NCBI GenBank assembly: GCA_036785325.1
Contig: JAXIVH010000043.1
Location: 2,055,174 to 2,119,173, forward strand
Origin: Urophycis tenuis
Lineage: Eukaryota; Chordata; Actinopteri; Gadiformes; Phycidae
Direction: 5' to 3'
DNA length: 64,000 bases
The notes below the pieces were generated by a model. That model saw only the letters and a program-made list of their open reading frames with translations. It did not search any database and had not been told where the DNA came from. This document shows, piece after piece, positions 10,788 to 22,309 of this stretch; position 1 is the first letter of the stretch; each line of letters opens with the position of its first letter. Made by a program: the position numbers and the translations under genes.

Positions 10788-12714
10788 TTAAGCGCCTTCC
10801 TTAAACTTGTCATGTGTTTTTTTAGACAAACGTTTTTTTTCGTCCAACAAATCAGCACCAACTACTTTTTGTAAGGTTTTCACACTTTTAATAATTTTTT
10901 CTGTATCTGGAAAAAACTCAGCCACTTTCACAGATTTTCCAAAAGTTTCATCAAGGAAGCCATTTATTTCCTCCAGTGTGTATATATCTCCACCATAAGA
11001 CTGTCAGTCTGTAACAGAGACACAGTCAGAGTCAGTGTCGTACTCCATCTCTTCCTCCTTATCCTGGACAGCAACACTCCCCATAGCACACGGCTCTACC
11101 CCTCCCACCTCCGAAACAGCAGCCCGTCGGTCAGACTCCGCCGCCGGCTCTCTCCCGCTGCTTCCTCCGCTAACTTCCTCTATTCCCGCCGCTGGTTCCT
11201 CCTCTACTCCCTGCCCTTCCTCTCTACCGAAAACAGCTCGCCGTTCCCCATCCTGACTGTCTACCTGTCTGCTGTGCCCCTCTCCTACGTCGGGCTCAAG
11301 TCTATTTTCCACTGGATGCGGAACGGCTGCAGATCCGCTCCGCTGCGGCGGCGGAGCCGATACGCATCCATTATAATCAACGTGTGAGCGTCCACTGACT
11401 CCGGGTCCGCTGCGTCGTGGGTGTGGAACGGCTCCGTCATCTGCCAGCCCTCGCAAACGATACGCAGAGCTTCTATTTTTGACGGACGCCGGAGCACGGC
11501 GCATCAAATTCGACTCGTTCGAGCAAGAAGTCGTGCACAGATACAAAATAAAACATCCAACTTATTTTCGAAATAAAATACCTCTGGTTCTCAGGGGATC
11601 ATATTTCACCAATTTAATACGTCATAATGAGCTCGGACAGACCTGAAGTCAACAGGTCAGGTTCGAGGCGGCTTTTCACCTCGACATCATGGATGAAGAG
11701 TGTCTAATTATGGGTGTTCAAAATCACCCAGTGATTTTTGACCAGTCAAATCCTTTTTACAAGGATAACGATCTTCTTCTACTCCTGACTATGGGATGGA
11801 CTCAAACATTGTAAATGCTTTGTGGTTCTCGACCGGTTATATCGCGTGATTATGCGTCAATTCGCGAGATCTTGTGCGCCCTCGGACAGCTGTCACAACA
11901 GGCGGACCTGCAACGGAGCGGAGCACGGACGGAACCAGTGTGTTTTGACGGAGTTGAAGTAGGCAGCCGTTCCGCAGCAGAGCGGATCTGCAGCCGTTCC
12001 GCATCCAGTGGAATTTCCGCGTCAGTCGGCAGGGCGCCACCCCCTCGCAGAGCGGCGATCTCCACCGACTCTTCGTCAGACGGAGCGCCGGTGTGAGTGC
12101 GCTCCTCAGCCGGCTCGCTGGGCTCCGGCTCAGGGCGCCCCTCAGCCAGTCTGTGAAGACAAGCCATCCGCTTGTGCCCCACATCTCCGCATTTGAAACA
12201 TTTCATGTTGCCTGTGCTGGCGTACACCATGTAATGTCCCTCCCCATGTTTCACCCGAAAGGAAACATCCAGCGTCTGGGCTGGACCATTCAAAAACAAA
12301 CACCTGTCTCCTAAAAGACTGGACATGCTTAAGTTTATCGCTCTTACAGCCCAAACCCACAGTCCTAAAGCCGCTCGCAATCTTCCCGAAGCGCTGGAGC
12401 TCTCGCTCCAACGCCTCGTTGGGAATGAACGGGGGAACACCTGACACGGTAACCCGGGCGGTGGGCACGGCGAGCGGGGAAACTTGCAGATACACACCGC
12501 TCAGAGAGATGCCGCCCACTATTAATTCAGCTACAAACCGCTCCTCCTTCAGAAAAACAACCACACCTTTATTCATTCTGGAGGCATGGGACAGGTTGGC
12601 GTATCCTACACGGTCTCCCACAGCCAGGAGAACCGCCTCTACCGGTATAGACGGATCGGGCTGAACCCGCACTCCATGTCGGATAGACGTCTCCGAGGAT
12701 GCCATCTCCGCCAC
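10788..12714 (-). pseudogene. Tx1-type LINE 2 ORF1 with CCHC zinc knuckle
   Basis: ORF1 (RNA-binding, gag-like) starts at 12714 or at the Met three codons later. It contains VLLAVGDRVGYANLSHASR, a gag-like region GVPPFIPNEALERELQRFGK and, in a second frame entered near 12340, a CX2CX4HX4C knuckle (CFKCGDVGHKRMAC, about 12180-12220). After the knuckle come acidic, low-complexity residues. A 705-bp element (11308-12012) interrupts it. The frame resumes near 11290 and runs to VSVTD, followed by an in-frame TGA at about 11004-11006, then stays open through YTLEEINGFLDET to a stop near 10788. The equivalent tail exists in LINE A, so the TGA is probably a mutation. Confidence 0.8.
11308..12012. mobile_element. 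Non-autonomous TIR element in ORF1 of LINE 2
   Basis: A 705-bp insert with terminal inverted repeats of about 38 bp (TCCACTGGATGCGGAACGGC onward at the left; the complement ends at 12012). ATTT occurs on both sides (11304-11307 and 12013-12016), consistent with a 4-bp target duplication, though the A/T richness leaves the exact length open. I could not assign a superfamily. No transposase is encoded. Confidence 0.7.
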
Positions 12715-13054
12715 GAATCACGGCTCCCCGTCGACCAAAACACCCACTAAAGCAGTGGTTCTCAAACTTTTTTCGTCATTCCCCACTTTGAACAAGTGGG
12801 GATTTTCAAGCCCCACTTGCCCCCGGCGCCCCAACAAAAATCTTGACGAATTACTTCAAATTATTTAAATTTATTGAAATTACTAGCACCAAGTATATCA
12901 GTCATATTTGATACTGAATCAAAATCAAAAACAACAAATAACACAAAGTTCAAAATGAGAAAATAAAACAAGAGAACTTTCCCTGCATTAGTGGCTGCAG
13001 TGTGCCTGTTTTGCACTGCAAAAATTCAAAAAGAGAAAATAAAAGTGCAGTTGT

Positions 13055-13579
13055 TGTCAGACACCAAACAGGAAGAGGACCACAAGAGCGTCACGTTAAA
13101 GTTTATTGAAGGATTTGGGGAAAGGGGGTGTATGGGTGTGTTTCCAGAGCTGAGTGGCGTCTCACTGAGATGGCGGGGTGGGTTCCAGGGCAGACTCGAT
13201 GATGGTCCGGAGTCACTGGGTAAAGACACACACAGCCGAGGGAGAGGAAAGCTGGCAGATGGAATGGTAGCAGTGGTACAGGCAAGGGCTAGGCAGTATT
13301 CGTAGTCATAAGGCAGAAGGCAGGTCACGGTTACCGGGGCAGAAGATCAAAGACGTAGTTGAGCAGGTCCGATATCACAGGTAAGAGTCAGAGGCGTATG
13401 AAGACAGGCAGGGTAACAGGTACTGGTTTGCAGACGGTCTGACAAGGAGGTACTGAAAGACAGGGCTTATATACAGAGGGAGATGAACAGGGAATGCAGT
13501 GCAGCTGGCAGGTTAATGATTGCAGGAGTAGATACAGGTGTGGCTGATCAAACAGAGCTGAGAGAGAAAGCTCATGACA
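13055..13579 (-). mobile_element. Solo LTR (gypsy-like) with GTTGT duplication
   Basis: A 525-bp LTR in minus orientation, starting TGTCATGAGC and ending GTGTCTGACA in its own sense. It has a TATATAAG promoter box (about 13460) and an AATAAA-type signal near its 3' end. The 5-bp duplication GTTGT is at 13050-13054 and 13580-13584. No internal retroelement sequence remains, so it arose by LTR-LTR recombination after insertion into the hAT. Confidence 0.85.
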
Positions 13580-13679
13580 GTTGTGCCATCATAACTTAAT
13601 TTGCAATCTGTGCAAAAAACATAAACAAGTGAACTTTCCCTGCATTAGTGGCTGCAGTGTGCCTGTTTTGCACTGCACA

Positions 13680-15421
13680 TCCTTTCAAAACGGGGTTGCA
13701 GGCTGGAAACTGCCACTCTCAAATCATGCTCAATGTTGAGCTGGGATCAGTACTTGGTTTTTAGAGAAGCAACAGCTGAAAAGCCCATCTCGCAGAGATA
13801 TGAAGTGGCAAAGGGAAGAAGGATGTTAAAAGCTTTCACTCCGATGAGGGGATATTCCCTTTCAACTCCAATCCAGAACTCACTAAGCGTGTGAGCTGTA
13901 AACCTCAGCCTCAGGGTGGAGTCAGAGGTCATGTCAATGAATTGGTCCTCTTCAGCCTGGCTCAAATCAACAGGAACTGCAGATAGAATAAAAAATAGGA
14001 TTACTTTATTTCTCATTGCATAATAAACATGAAAAATCTTTCTATTTCAGTTAGTAAGTATATACAACATAAATAAAATATATGATTATGATAAATAAAA
14101 TCTTAAAATACCAACCTGCTGCACTGAATGGATCCATAACCCAGGCATACTGAGCACTGTTGTTCGGGAAGTATTTCTGAAACATTTCGCTCAGAGAAGA
14201 GATGTGCTGCTTTATACACGGGATTACTGTGGTGGCTCCAGTGGGAATGGTTTCAGCAACTTCACTCAGGTTCTCAAAGACATCTACATTTTGTTGATCG
14301 AGGCGTCTGCCCCATGCCTCGAGTTTTCGGGAGAATGCAGTGATCTTGTCTGCCAGGTGAGGTAGGTGCTTGTCTTTGCCTTGTAGCTGAAGATTTAACT
14401 CATTCAGCTTGCAAAACATCGCTGAGATAGGCCAGCTTCAACAGAAATTGTTCATCGCTGAATTTGCTTGCAGCCTCGTACATGCGTTCCTCCTCCAAAA
14501 AAAGCCGAATCTCCACTCTCAGCTCAAAGACGCGCGACAACACTTTGCCCCTGGAGAGCCACCTTGCTTCGCTGTGAAACAGCACAGATGTATGATCAGC
14601 TCCCATCTCCTCGCAAAGTGCAGAGAGCAGTCGCGCTTTCAGGGGTCGGGTTTTGATGAAATGTACAATGCCCACAACCTCTGTTAAAACCTCGTTTAGT
14701 TCGGGGCTGAGCTGTCTTGACGCGAGCGCTTCCCTGTGAATGACACAGTGCGTCCAGTGCGCATCTGGAGCAACCTTCTTGATAAGTGCCTGCAGCCCGT
14801 TTCTTTTCCCTGCCATGGTCTGTGCGCCATCAGAGCAAAAGCCCACACAATTTTCCCATTTAAGACCGTGTTCTTTGAAGTAACTGTCTTAAATAGCTCA
14901 TCAGCCGTGGCTCTCTTTTTTATGTATTTGCAAAACAGCATAGCTGCGCTTTTCTCATCCATCATTGCTGTCACCATGTCAAGAGCAGCGGGCAAAATCA
15001 GCTTCTCAGCAATTGTATGTGGCTTTTTGCATTGGGCGATTCTGTATGCAACTTTGTATGAGGCCATTTGTGCTTGACAGTTAACTGACGCAGCCTTTAC
15101 CATGTGTTGCTCCTGCTGTCAATATTCTGCCAGTTTTCTTTTAAAGAAATCCAGTGGTTTGGTAGCGTGACTGGGGTGTGTTGTCTCCGGGTGTCTTCTT
15201 AATTTGTTTGGTCTCATGCTGTCTGCTGCTAAAGGCTTCAGACACAGAACACACATTGGTCTCTCCTCTGCACCGACCACTGAAACCGTAAATCCGAGAC
15301 CAAGATAGCTTTCGTCATATTTTCTTTTCGGTTGGATTTTTGGTTGACTTGGCCCCTCTGTCTTGTCTTGTGTGTGTGATGGTGCTGGCTCTTTTGTGGT
15401 CCGTGTCACAAATTTATCCAT
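13680..15421 (-). pseudogene. hAT transposase (ZBED/FAM200-like), broken
   Basis: The probable start is the Met of MDKFVTRT at 15421. A BED-type zinc finger follows (CVLCLKPLAADSMRPNKLRRH, second His four residues on), with the LDFFKRKL motif after it. Later pieces include the catalytic-domain segments VGFCSDGAQTMAG, HCVIHREALASRQLSPELNEV and LFHSEARWLSRGKVLSRVFE, and near the C-terminus the dimerisation segment LLPFATSYLCEMGFSAV. Frame changes near 15110, 14850 and 14400, an apparent AT-rich intron or insertion between about 14100 and 14016, and a TGA after KTKY leave it non-functional. It is the same family as the better preserved copy at 25296-27152. Confidence 0.85.
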
Positions 15422-15890
15422 GTTGCTCACAGTTACCTGCTGCCTTGTTGTACCGCTGCAAATATTGGCCCGCAGCAATTAACATTCCGACGTCAATCAT
15501 TGTTTTTGCACTTTAAGTTCCAGGTTACATTTTTCTCCGGTCTCCTAATGCTTTTGAATAATTTTGGCTATTAATTATTACTATGTGTGTGTGTGTTTTG
15601 TTTAGAGTGAATTATCTTTATTGTCAATAGCATTTTGAGTAAGATAGGCATGAAATTTGAAAATTCCCTCCCGTTTGTCGCGCCCCACCTGTCATGTCTC
15701 CGTTCCCCACCAGTGGGGCGCGCCCCACACTTTGAGAAGGACTGCACTAAAGACTCACCTAACTACAGCAACAACCACCATATAATCACTACAAAACAAT
15801 CATGCAATAGACAGTAGGAAAAAAAAGAAAAAAAAGTCAGAGTAGATCGCAAACTCTCATTCAAACCGCGTTCTCCACCACCAAACTCCC

Positions 15891-16532
<642 letters not shown>

Positions 16533-17415
16533 GTTTGCATTTGAGGCGATGGGAGAGGTGGAAATTCTGTAGCTGCTCCAAAAGGACAAGAACGACATCG
16601 CCAATATCATCCACATGAAGGAGCACTTCCACTTCCGGAACCATCTGTGCATCACCTTTGACCTCATGGGTTGGGTTTGGAAAACAAATGCTTCATGTCA
16701 CACTCAAATGGAAATAAGACACAAACAACAAAAAACAACAAAGATGTTTGGAATTAATAACATCTGTGCCAATTCACATGTTGCTTCAAAGATCCATACT
16801 TGAAAAAAGCATTAGGAGTAAGACAGAAAGACTACAGTCAAAGCTTTATATATCTTTCTAATGTGTCATCCTTCCAGAAAGAACCTGTTTGACGTGATGA
16901 ACGAGAGTTTAAAGGGCTGGGCGCCTCTCAGGTGAGGAGCCATGCCATCCCACTTCTGCAGTGCCTCCAGTCTCTCAGTAGGACCAGCATCACCCACTGT
17001 GACCTGAAACTGGTGGGAGACTCCTCTAGTCCCACTGTGTAGTCCTACATGTAGACTCATTAAGTTAGCAGGGTTCCCACGGGTCCTTGAAAACCTTGAA
17101 AAGTTTGTGAATTTGAAAAAATGTTTTCAAGGCCCTTGAAAGTTTTTGAAAACAGACATAAACAAATGGAGGTCCTTGAAAGTCCTTGAATTTGTTCTTG
17201 AGGAAAAAAATCCATACAATTCCGTCCGCGTATTAACATGTTTCCATTATTTCGCCACAACTTCTGTCGATATCCTATGCGTATGCCTGATTAACGTTGG
17301 TTAGAACCAGAGCCGTATGGCTACACGGCCAGCGTGATTCCTTCGTGTTTCCCACGTGTAGCGCTTGTTTTCTATCTAGTTGCCATGACGTTCATGCACG
17401 CGCACAGATACAACT

Positions 17416-18496
17416 GTGCAAGATACAGCGGTACCGCTAACGAAACAGGATTTCAAAGAATGGATTGCCAGAGATCCGGCAAATCAGCATATGGCAAGAT
17501 ATACAGCCTGCTGCAAATCGATAAAAATGGACAGAATGGGAGAGTCTGCTCTCTCAAGCCATTCTGCTGGAGCCATACACAAGACTGCATTACGGAGATT
17601 GAAAGCAGGTAAGTCGTACCGATTTTACTAAGTTGAGTTGAGTTGAACAGTGGACATAGGCTTCATTTAAAATGTGTTATAATGTTAGAAAGTGCAGCTA
17701 TGAGTTGCTAACCTAATTGACGACGGTGCAGTGGTTAGGCTAGCTGCTAACGTCTGCTTAGACACTGCCTGCCATAACGTCAATCAAAGTTCTGTTTTAT
17801 TCTGCGTTCTTAGGTTGCCCCCTAATAGATGTAACAAAACAATTAATCGTGAAGGCATTGCATTACGGGCAGATATGGGTTACGATGTTAAACTATAATA
17901 GTTACACTCTCTTTGTATCACTTATACAAATGATGAAGCATAACAGCAGTACAGTTAGCAGCTAGCAGACTTCCAGAGTGGTGTCATCAGATTATTGAAT
18001 TATCTTAATGTAGTCCTTTTCTGGCATTTTACAGAAAGATAACTATTCAAATAAAAGCAACCACAAACAGTATGCTAGCCAGGAAAAAAAACCTGCTCAG
18101 TGGTATCAATAGGCTTACCAAGCTATTGTTGATATCTCATTTTAATCAAACATTGCATTTAAATATGTTTATGATGAATGTGTAGCCATACAGATGGGTA
18201 TTTCAAATGTATACTATTTGCAATAGGAAAGCTTTGCATAAACTGTAGCATAATATTCTATTACAGAAATAGGTCTGAATGTAGTTTTAAAGCTGGCATT
18301 TAGGTCCTTAGCTGTATTATCTAGATATCAGATAGTCTGTGTCCTTTTTTTGTACAGCACCCACAGTACTGAACTATGTGGAAAGGTTGACGACATCTAC
18401 TCCCACACCAAGTAGACCTACACCTTCTGCAACGACTACCACCATTGCCACATCCTCCACACAGTCGGTCATCACTGGTGTTCCCAAAGAAGACAC
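17416..18496 (+). pseudogene. Unclassified transposase, N-terminal exons
   Basis: Exon 1 (about 17416-17610) gives TKQDFKEWIARDP and MGESALSSHSAGAIH, a zinc-finger-like start with Cys-Cys and His-His positions; it ends at AAAGCAG followed by GTAAGT. Exon 2 (about 18356-18496) follows a TTTTGTACAG acceptor and reads APTVLNYVERLT then a Ser/Thr/Pro-rich stretch. This parallels the start of the gene at 61573-63858, where GKKH, GPTVGDFLQ and a Ser/Thr-rich region appear in the same order. Exon 2 is cut at 18497 by the Harbinger piece. Confidence 0.6.
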
Positions 18497-18654
18497 ATTG
18501 GCCCTCATTTATCAAACGAACGTAGAAATGAGCGCAAATCTGAACGCATGATTCATCTTACGATAGGACCCACGTGTGATTTACGAAACGTATCGTATCA
18601 CACCAATCCCAGCGTACGAAGGAGCTTGGTGTTGATAAATACGGCGGCTGAGAT

Positions 18655-21600
18655 TGATTAGATTAGATTAGATTAGATTCAACTTTATTGTCATTGTGCA
18701 GAGTACAAGTACAGGGACAACGAAATACAGTTGGCGTTCTAACCAGAAGTGCAAATGAGCGATTAAGGTGCAGGTTGAAATGCAGAAATGCAGAATAAGG
18801 TGCAAAATGGAAAAATTGAAAAGTGACAGTGGTTATTAAAATGACGGTAATTATAGATAGTTAACAAAGTGACAAACAGTGCAGATGGAGGTAGTGATCA
18901 TTGAGGTATTAAACGGTTACTCACAGTGGCATAACATGCAAGTGAAAAGTGTAAAGTGTAAGCAGTATACAATGTGCAAAAAAGTAGTGCAAATAATGGA
19001 AGTAAGTGTGCAGGTGGTACAGTAGTGCTCTAGTGCAGTATAACAGAATAACAGAATGGGTACAACAGATGAGTATGGGTTGTATGGGTATGGGAGTGGG
19101 GGTTGCAATGCAGTTAGGAATAAATAAATAAATAACATTACTATAAATTATAATATGTGTAGTATGTCCAGGGGGGGTGAGGTGTGGGGGTGCTGGAAGT
19201 GGCGGGGGTGCATGTCCTTGGGGGGGTGGGGGGGGGGGGGGACCAGGTATTGGGTGGGCAGTGGTGAGTGTCTTTGGGGGGCGGGGTCAAATGGATCCAG
19301 GTCATGGGTGGGGTGGGGTGTATGTCCTTGGGGGGGGGCAATGTTCATGTGGGTTTGGAGTTCAGGAGGCTGACAGCTTGGGGGAAAAAGCTTCCCCTGA
19401 ACCTGGTGGTCCGGGTGCCCAGAGACCTGTAGCGCTTTCCAGAGGGGAGGAGGGTGAACAGTCTGTGGTTGGGGTGAGAGCTGTCCTTTGCGATGCTGCG
19501 CGCCTTACGCAGGCACCGCTTCCTCTGGACAGCCTCGATGGAGGGGAGTGGGGAACCGGTGATGCGTTGGGCGATTTTCACCACCCTCTGCAGTGCTTTC
19601 CGGTCCGAGGCGGAGCAGTTACCATACCACACTGTGACACAGTTGGTTAGTACGCTCTCGATGGTGCTGCGGTAGAAGTTCACCAGGATCTGAGGAGACA
19701 GGTGGGCCTTTTTTAGTCTCCTCAAGAAGAAGAGGCGCTGGTGAGCCTTCTTGATTAGGGCAGTGGTGTTGAGGGACCAGGATAGACTGTCGGAGATGTG
19801 GACTCCCAGAAACTTAAAGTTGGATACCCGCTCAACCTCCGTCCCGTTAATGTGGAGGGGGGTGTGCGTGCCGCCTTTTGTTTTCCTGTAGTCCACGATG
19901 ATCTCCTTGGTCTTCGTGGCGTTGAGGGACAGGTTGTTGTCGGCGCACCACACAGCTAGGCACTGAACCTCCTCCCTGTACGCTGACTCATCGTTGTTGC
20001 TGATGAGGCCTATCACCGTTGTGTCGTCTGCAAACTTCACAATGGTGTTTGAACCATGTGTCGGTGTGCAGTCGTGGGTGAAGAGAGAGTACAGGAGAGG
20101 GCTCAGCACACAGCCCTGCGGAACGCCAGTGTTCAGGGTGAGGGTGGAGGAAGTGTGACCGTTGATCCTAACTGACTGCGGTCTGTTGGTCAGGAAGTCC
20201 AGTATCCAGTTACGGAGGGAGGGGGCAATGTTCAGATCCCGGAGTTTGGTGATCAGTTTGGAGGGGTTGATGGTGTTGAATGCTGAACTGAAGTCAATGA
20301 ACAGCATTCTAACATATGTATGGCTTTTGTCCAGGTGGGAGAGGGCGGAGTGCAGTGCCGTGGAAATGGCATCCTCTGTACTCCTATTCTGGCGGTAGGC
20401 AAATTGGAAGGGGTCCAGTGTGGGTGGTAGACAGGATTTGATGTGACCCAGGACCAGCCTCTCGAAGCACTTCGCGATGATGGGGGTAAGCGCGACTGGG
20501 CGGAAGTCATTGAGGTCAACTGCAGTGGAGTGTTTGGGCACTGGCACGATGGTGGTGGATTTGAGGCATTCAGGGACAGTTGCTTGGGCTAGTGACAGGT
20601 TGAAGATGTCAGTCCAGACCTCAGTCAGCTGCTCTGCGCAGGCCCTGTAGACACGTCCGGGGACGCCATCAGGACCAGCTGCCTTCCGTGGATCGATCCT
20701 GCTCAGTGCTGCAAACACGTCGGAGGGGGAGAGTGTGAGGGGTTGGTGGCCTGCAGGGAGCACCTCCTTGATGGCCACCTCCTTGTTGACTGTATCAAAG
20801 CGCCCATAGAAGAGGTTGAGTTCTTCAGGTAGGGAGGCGTCACAGGATTGGGGGGTGGTGTGAGCGGGTTTGTAGTCTGTGATGGCCTGGATGCCCTGCC
20901 ACATGCGTCGGGGGTCGGAGCCATTCGTGAAGTGCTCCTCGATCCTCAGCTTGTGGTTGCGTTTGGCCTCGGTGATGCCCCTCTTCAGGTTGGCCCTGGA
21001 TGTGCTGTAGGCCTGCCGGTCCCCAGATCTGAATGCGATGTCGCGTGCTTTCAGCAGGGCTCGGACCTCCCCGTTCATCCATGGTTTCTGGTTAGGGAAA
21101 GTAATAATTCTTTTTAGTGTAGTGACACTGTCTGTGCTGGATCTCATGTAGTCCAGGACAGAGGAGGTGTAAAGGGTGATGTCCGTGTGGGAGTCAAGGG
21201 TTGCCTCCGAGGAGTGCTTACTCCAGTCATGTTTTGAAAAACATTCCTGCAGTTTAGCCTCTGCCCCTTCTGGCCAGATCTTGACTGTCCTCACTGTGGG
21301 CTTCACACGTCTGATAAGTGGGGAGTACTTGGGGAGTAGGAACAAAGAGACATGGTCTGATTGTCCTAAGTGGGGGAGGGGGATGGATTTGTATGCCTCG
21401 GCCATGTTAGTGTAAACATGGTCTAAAGTTTTGTCTCCCCTGGTGGGGCAGGAGACATGCTGTTTAAATTTGGGGAGAACGGACTTTAAGTTTGTGTGAT
21501 TGAAGTCACCCGCAACAATGAAGGCTGCATCGGGGTGTGTAGTTTGTTGCTTGCTAATGGCAGAATGCAGCTCTTTCATCGCAAGCGAGGCATTAGCGTC

Positions 21601-22160
21601 AGGGGGGATGTAACTAGCCGTAATGATAGCAGATGTAAATTCTCTCGGTAGGTAAAAGGGTCTACATTTAACCATGAGATATTCAGCGTTCTCAGAGCAG
21701 TGACTTTCAATGATGGAAGAATCAGTACACCAAGCATTGTTGACATAGATGCACAAACCCCCACCCTTGCTCTTACCTGAGATCGCCGTCCGATCTGCTC
21801 TGAGAACGTTGCGCTCCGCCAGGTTAATTGCAGTATCCGGGACGGAAGGGTTAAGCCAGGTTTCCGTAAAAATCAGGAGATTGCAGTCCGTGATCCGTTT
21901 GTTGGTGGTAATCCACAGACGTAGTTCGTCCATTTTATTCACCAGGGATCGGACATTGGCGAGGAAGATGCTGGGAAGGGCAGTCCTGTGCGGTGCGAGG
22001 CGAAGTCTGTTCCGAAGGCCTCCCCGGCAGCCGCGGTGAATGCGTTTCTGCTGCCGCCGCCTTTCGGTGCGCCTCGGCGGGGGGGCGATCGTGGTTTGCC
22101 CCGCGAGTTTACTGATCTCGGCCGTGGTCCCGAGATCGTCGATAAAGTTGACAGGATTGT
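18655..22160 (-). mobile_element. Rex1/CR1-type LINE, long and open
   Basis: A minus-strand LINE. Its 3' end is at about 18655 with GACAATAAAGTTG followed by repeats of AATCT, the usual tail of this group. A 3' UTR of about 690 bp contains a strongly C-rich stretch (G-rich on the plus strand, 19170-19340). One open frame of up to 959 codons covers the endonuclease, RT and C-terminal domains. The 5' limit is uncertain, about 22150-22200, where Harbinger sequence begins. Name choice between Rex1/Babar and another CR1-like clade is from memory. Confidence 0.8.
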
Positions 22161-22224
22161 AATTAACGTAACACGCCCCTATAAAAGAAGTCTCGCCCCT
22201 AACTTTTACGACATGGAGAAACAT
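19345..22224 (-). CDS. Rex1/CR1-type LINE polyprotein (endonuclease-RT), open frame
   Basis: A 959-codon frame without internal stops. The AP-endonuclease domain covers about residues 85-320: SIFLANVRSLVNKMDELRLW, LLIFTETWLN, ASYIPPDANAS, IVAGDFNHTN and GQSDHVSLFL. RT covers about residues 515-790: KSTTIVPVPKHS, DFRPVALTPIIAKCFERLVL, MLFIDFSSAFNTI, NTGVPQGCVLSPLLYSLFTH and the catalytic KFADDTTVIGL. The C-terminal domain has TEVERVSNFKFLGVHISDSL, YGNCSASDRKALQRVVK and DSSHPNHRLFTLLPSGKRYR. All expected catalytic residues visible to me are present. The first 20-25 residues appear to be read from flanking Harbinger DNA, so the true start may be further in. It is the best candidate for a recently active element here. 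Confidence 0.85.
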   Translation of the reverse strand: MFLHVVKVRGETSFIGACYVNYNPVNFIDDLGTTAEISKLAGQTTIAPPPRRTERRRQQKRIHRGCRGGLRNRLRLAPHRTALPSIFLANVRSLVNKMDELRLWITTNKRITDCNLLIFTETWLNPSVPDTAINLAERNVLRADRTAISGKSKGGGLCIYVNNAWCTDSSIIESHCSENAEYLMVKCRPFYLPREFTSAIITASYIPPDANASLAMKELHSAISKQQTTHPDAAFIVAGDFNHTNLKSVLPKFKQHVSCPTRGDKTLDHVYTNMAEAYKSIPLPHLGQSDHVSLFLLPKYSPLIRRVKPTVRTVKIWPEGAEAKLQECFSKHDWSKHSSEATLDSHTDITLYTSSVLDYMRSSTDSVTTLKRIITFPNQKPWMNGEVRALLKARDIAFRSGDRQAYSTSRANLKRGITEAKRNHKLRIEEHFTNGSDPRRMWQGIQAITDYKPAHTTPQSCDASLPEELNLFYGRFDTVNKEVAIKEVLPAGHQPLTLSPSDVFAALSRIDPRKAAGPDGVPGRVYRACAEQLTEVWTDIFNLSLAQATVPECLKSTTIVPVPKHSTAVDLNDFRPVALTPIIAKCFERLVLGHIKSCLPPTLDPFQFAYRQNRSTEDAISTALHSALSHLDKSHTYVRMLFIDFSSAFNTINPSKLITKLRDLNIAPSLRNWILDFLTNRPQSVRINGHTSSTLTLNTGVPQGCVLSPLLYSLFTHDCTPTHGSNTIVKFADDTTVIGLISNNDESAYREEVQCLAVWCADNNLSLNATKTKEIIVDYRKTKGGTHTPLHINGTEVERVSNFKFLGVHISDSLSWSLNTTALIKKAHQRLFFLRRLKKAHLSPQILVNFYRSTIESVLTNCVTVWYGNCSASDRKALQRVVKIAQRITGSPLPSIEAVQRKRCLRKARSIAKDSSHPNHRLFTLLPSGKRYRSLGTRTTRFRGSFFPQAVSLLNSKPT

Positions 22225-22309
22225 CCAACGGCAAAGAAGAAGCAGATTTTTTCAGAAACAGAAATGGAGACACTCGTGTCACTTGTTGATTCGCCCAATA
22301 GATGCTCAC

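Larger units (their letters stand above)
12753..15744 (-). mobile_element. hAT transposon (BED-finger type) in 5' UTR of LINE 2
   Basis: A 2992-bp element. Its left end is CAGTGGTTCTCAAAC, its right end the complement of CAGTCCTTCTCAAAG, and the 8-bp duplication is CACTAAAG (12745-12752 and 15745-15752). The ends and duplication are classical for Charlie-like hAT transposons. The transposase is on the minus strand. A solo LTR (13055-13579) and a partial duplication of the 3' region (12970-13021 copied at 13626-13677) lie downstream of the coding part. Confidence 0.92.
18497..22305 (+). mobile_element. PIF/Harbinger-like fragment (split by a LINE)
   Basis: The left part (18497-18654) begins GGCCCTCATTTATCAAACG and has the ATTTACGAAACGT/TACGAAGG style of fish Harbinger ends. 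The right part (about 22160-22305) has a TATAAAAG box near 22180 and an ATG at 22214 opening a frame MEKHPTAKKKQIFSETEMET, which resembles the Myb/SANT-like accessory protein of Harbinger transposons. The LINE lies between the two parts. The rest of the element, including any DDE transposase, is gone after 22305. Confidence 0.5.

Noticed and set aside
11815..12196. Frames across the TIR element and ORF1 of LINE 2
   Set aside because: They cross an insertion boundary and do not match any protein block; shadows of ORF1.
19141..19341. Pro- and Gly-rich frames
   Set aside because: They are translations of the G-rich/C-rich 3' UTR of the LINE.
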